Shown here: piece by piece, positions 6,890 to 8,509 of the stretch
Layout: each line of letters opens with the position of its first letter
Numbering within the stretch: position 1 is the stretch's first letter
NCBI GenBank assembly: GCA_022776785.1
Contig: JALFHA010000350.1
Span: forward strand, 1-8,509
DNA length: 8,509 bases
Direction of reading: 5' to 3'
From: Clostridiales bacterium
GTDB lineage: Bacteria > Bacillota > Clostridia > Christensenellales > Aristaeellaceae
Program-made: the position numbers and the translations under genes
The notes under the pieces: generated by a model
What the model was told of the DNA's origin: nothing
Databases searched by the model: none
The model's input: only the letters and a program-made list of their open reading frames with translations

Positions 6890-7135
6890 AGATGGAATGA
6901 TTGCGCGAAGCGAAGAAGGGGTCAAGGGGCGAAGTCCCTTGGCGGGTTTGGAGCCTTCGCCTGCCGCCGCCTGTGGTGGAAGCAGGCAGGCGAAGGATGG
7001 AAACCGCAAGGAGCGCTATGCGCGACTATGTGGGTTTCCCGGGTCGGCAGCCCAACGGATCCCTATTGCAAAGACAATGAAGTAAAAGCAGTCAGGGAGC
7101 GAAGCGACACCTGACGGTGAATCTGTGACAGCTCG
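6890..7135. repeat. Palindrome-rich intergenic segment, probable repeat element, no gene
   Basis: This stretch has no open frame that looks like a protein on either strand, and codon use in its small frames is unlike the neighbours. It holds three perfect inverted repeats: CAAGGG/CCCTTG (6923-6928 with 6936-6941), CCTTCGCCTGCC/GGCAGGCGAAGG (6954-6965 with 6985-6996) and GTCAGG/CCTGAC (7091-7096 with 7110-7115). GCGAAG occurs at 6905, 6910, 6929, 6990 and 7099, and inverted at 6955. In two places it is GCGAAGC, a heptamer known to form an unusually stable DNA mini-hairpin. This texture resembles multi-copy intergenic elements of clostridial genomes. Its boundaries are estimates: after the terminator on the left, and the start of kinase-like coding on the right. 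Copy number cannot be judged from one window. Confidence 0.55.
6954..6996. repeat. 12-bp perfect inverted repeat (hairpin)
   Basis: CCTTCGCCTGCC (6954-6965) is matched exactly by GGCAGGCGAAGG (6985-6996) across 19 bases. There is no T tract on either side, so it is not a terminator. It is the strongest structure inside the palindrome-rich segment. Confidence 0.8.
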
Positions 7136-7772
7136 GTTTGAATTGAGAACAGTATTAAAGAGAATCTTCGACCCGTTCGTGCAGGCGGGAACGGATGCCC
7201 GCAGCGTCTATCAGGGCACGGGGCTGGGTATGAGCATCGCCAAGGCGCTCATCGAGCAGATGGGCGGCACGCTGGAGGTTGACAGCGAGCTGGGCGTGGG
7301 CAGCACGTTTGTCGTGACGATTCCCTTTGAAATCGCGGACAGGCGCGATGTTCACGAGCTGCAGGAGGATGAGTGCGCGAGCATCCGGGGCATGAAGCTG
7401 CTGCTGGTGGAGGACAACGACCTCAACCGCGAAATCGCGGAGACGATTCTGCTGGAGGAGGGCGCCGCCGTGACCTCCGTCGTTAACGGATTTGACGCGG
7501 TGAACCTCGTATCCGAAAGCCCGGCGAACACCTTTGATCTGATCCTGATGGACGTGATGATGCCGGTGATGGACGGCTATGAGGCGACGCGCAGAATCCG
7601 GCGGATGAGCAGGCCCGAGGCGGCGTCCATTCCCATTGTGGCGATGACGGCCAACGCCTTTGCGGAGGATATTCAGCAGTCGCTCGACGCGGGCATGAAC
7701 GACCATATCGCCAAGCCGCTGGATGTGGAGCGGATGCTCCGGCTGATTGCGCGATACAGAAGAAAGGAATAA
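7125..7772 (+). CDS. 5'-truncated hybrid histidine kinase: end of ATPase domain plus receiver domain
   Basis: The open frame (215 codons from GTG 7125) encodes only the end of a hybrid sensor kinase. Kinase homology begins abruptly at R-I-F-D-P-F-V-Q (from 7161) and continues with the G2 box G-T-G-L-G (residues 31-35) and the final strand G-V-G-S-T-F-V-V-T-I-P-F. The sensor part, the phosphorylated His, and the N and G1 boxes are all missing. A complete receiver domain follows (about 91-213), with acidic pocket E96-D97, phospho-acceptor D143 in L-M-D-V-M-M-P, T175 and K197. The roughly twelve codons before the homology use AGA, TTA and TTG, unlike the rest, and no ribosome binding site precedes GTG 7125. 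The upstream sequence is therefore foreign to the gene. It is probably a remnant (pseudogene) or one side of an assembly join; translation as a stand-alone receiver protein is possible but unsupported. Confidence 0.82.
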   Translation: MTARFELRTVLKRIFDPFVQAGTDARSVYQGTGLGMSIAKALIEQMGGTLEVDSELGVGSTFVVTIPFEIADRRDVHELQEDECASIRGMKLLLVEDNDLNREIAETILLEEGAAVTSVVNGFDAVNLVSESPANTFDLILMDVMMPVMDGYEATRRIRRMSRPEAASIPIVAMTANAFAEDIQQSLDAGMNDHIAKPLDVERMLRLIARYRRKE

Positions 7773-7792
7773 GCGCAGATTGCCGGCAGATC

Positions 7793-7880
7793 CGGGTTCG
7801 CGCTCCTGTCCGGGCATCCTCATGCGCCGGGAAGACGGCGGAGGGTGTCCGGATGGGAGCGCGGTATGATGATTGACCCG
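7793..7880 (+). other. Very long hairpin with G-U pairs, possible structured RNA
   Basis: Bases 7799-7821 pair with 7841-7863 in 23 uninterrupted pairs, four of them G-U when read as plus-strand RNA. After a 3-base bulge (7822-7824), five more pairs (7825-7829 with 7836-7840) close a 6-base loop. An outer CGGGT/ACCCG (7793-7797 with 7876-7880) can extend it. In the opposite strand the four G-U pairs become A-C mismatches, so the structure is better as plus-strand RNA. No T tract follows, unlike the three terminators of this window. It lies just after the kinase fragment. It could be a structured RNA, an RNA-processing site, or a palindromic mobile repeat. I know no named family that it matches. 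Confidence 0.6.
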
Positions 7881-7954
7881 CTCAGGCAAATTGCTGGAAA
7901 TAGACGAAATACGTTGAACATCATGCGTTATGTGAGCGTCATGGTAAACGCCTG

Positions 7955-7985
7955 AATGGGCATTGCAGGCTGTGCCTGCCCCATT
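7955..7985. repeat. Two-part palindrome upstream of the last open frame
   Basis: AATGGG (7955-7960) pairs with CCCATT (7980-7985), and inside it GCAGGC (7965-7970) pairs with GCCTGC (7974-7979) around the loop TGT. Only four unpaired bases (7961-7964) interrupt the left arm. G residues, not T, follow, so it is not a terminator for plus-strand transcripts. It marks the border where protein-like coding begins downstream. Confidence 0.65.
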
Positions 7986-7996
7986 GGGGGCACACA

Positions 7997-8509
7997 GCGG
8001 ATGCAGGGCGGCGGGACTGGAGGGTTTACGACGCGGTGCTCGCAGTGCCGGACTGCTTCGGCCTGACGATGGGGCAGCTCTCCGAGCGGATGCATGCGCT
8101 CTGGCCCGACGCGCCGCAGCAGGCCTTCTCTCAGAGCCGCCTTGAGGCGGCGGACTGCCGCGCGGATGTGCTGCGCAGGGAGACCATGTGGTTTCCGCGC
8201 TACAGCATTGTCGACGATCTGCCCGCGCAGAAGCAGGCGTGGGAGGCGGGACGGGGCAACGCGCCGCGCAGGGAGAGCTGGCGAGCCCGGCTCATGCGCC
8301 GCAGGCGGCTCGTGCAGACGCTGGAGCTGCTGCTCGGCAGGGCTGCGGCGGAGCTGCTGACATGGGCGACGGGCGCGCAGGTACAGTTCAGGATGATCGA
8401 CTTCCAGCTGCTGTTCATCGTGCTGATGGGCACGATGTACGGGATGCAGTGGGGCATCGCCGCGGCGGGGCTGGAGAGCATCTTCCTCGCCCATGCCTAT
8501 TCCGCGCAG
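7997..8509 (+). CDS. Partial membrane-associated protein, possibly end of an epimerase-type domain plus membrane segments
   Basis: This frame is open from just after TAG 7901-7903 to the window end, where it runs off without a stop. Codon use typical of the neighbours begins only near 7997; the codons before it are atypical. No ATG with a ribosome binding site is present (first ATG at 8069), so the 5' end appears to be missing. The translated part begins V-Y-D-A-V-L-A-V-P-D-C-F-G. It continues through a charged Arg-rich middle (8240-8310), then a hydrophobic stretch from about 8400 (F-Q-L-L-F-I-V-L-M-G-T-M-Y-G-M) that looks like one or two membrane segments. The segment W-F-P-R-Y-S-I-V-D-D-L-P recalls the C-terminal part of NAD-dependent epimerase-like proteins fused to membrane domains in Gram-positive exopolysaccharide clusters. 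That family suggestion is from memory and weak; the coding call is stronger. Confidence 0.6.

Noticed and set aside
6881..7114. Small frames (62-77 codons) in the palindrome-rich segment
   Set aside because: Two overlapping frames in different phases, no ribosome binding site, and composition dictated by the repeats. They look like translated repeat DNA rather than genes.
7001..7135. Possible tRNA, CRISPR repeat or attachment site in the non-coding right part
   Set aside because: No cloverleaf with a T-loop or anticodon arm, no regularly spaced direct repeats, and no tRNA 3' end could be found. The repeats are inverted and irregularly placed.
7793..7880. Reading the long hairpin as a Rho-independent terminator for the kinase fragment
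   Set aside because: The sequence after the stem (GTATGATGATTG) has no T tract, while all three terminators accepted here do.

Overview
The window looks like chromosomal DNA from a GC-rich member of the Clostridia (Bacillota), probably a gut or other anaerobic lineage. The evidence is strong AAGGAGG-type ribosome binding sites, GC-rich third codon positions, extended -10 promoters, an rpmI-rplT pair, and the overall gene types. No marker in the window fixes the genus.

Layout. Positions 1-525 hold the end of the ribosomal protein operon: the tail of rpmI (L35), complete rplT (L20) and a Rho-independent terminator. Positions 639-3371 are a compact three-gene operon. It encodes an ECF-type sigma factor, a single-pass membrane protein that overlaps it by ATGA and is probably its anti-sigma partner, and an exported protein of unknown function. 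A 14-bp-stem bidirectional terminator (3378-3441) separates this operon from a convergent minus-strand gene (3447-4817) for an 11-segment sodium:neurotransmitter-symporter (NSS) family transporter. A 269-bp intergenic region with two back-to-back extended -10 promoters then leads to a secreted UshA-type 5'-nucleotidase/metallophosphatase (5087-6757), which ends at its own terminator (6808-6860).

From about 6870 to the end the character changes. Positions 6890-7135 carry no convincing gene but hold several perfect inverted repeats and six copies of a GCGAAG motif. They run directly into a 5'-truncated hybrid histidine kinase (end of the ATPase domain plus an intact receiver domain, stop at 7772). 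After it come a very long RNA-style hairpin (7793-7880) and a second palindrome (7955-7985). The final open frame (about 7997-8509) also lacks a recognisable start and runs off the window with predicted membrane segments. This end is best read as a repeat-rich, rearranged stretch with two decapitated genes, or as a join between unrelated pieces in the assembly.

How the genes work together: the sigma/membrane/exported trio looks like a self-contained envelope-sensing regulatory unit. The transporter and the nucleotidase are nutrient-acquisition functions (amino acid or amine uptake; phosphate and nucleoside salvage), but their divergent arrangement is the only link between them. I do not see a clear new defence or mobile system. 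The most unusual material is the structured non-coding DNA at 6890-7135 and 7793-7880 and the two truncated genes beside it.
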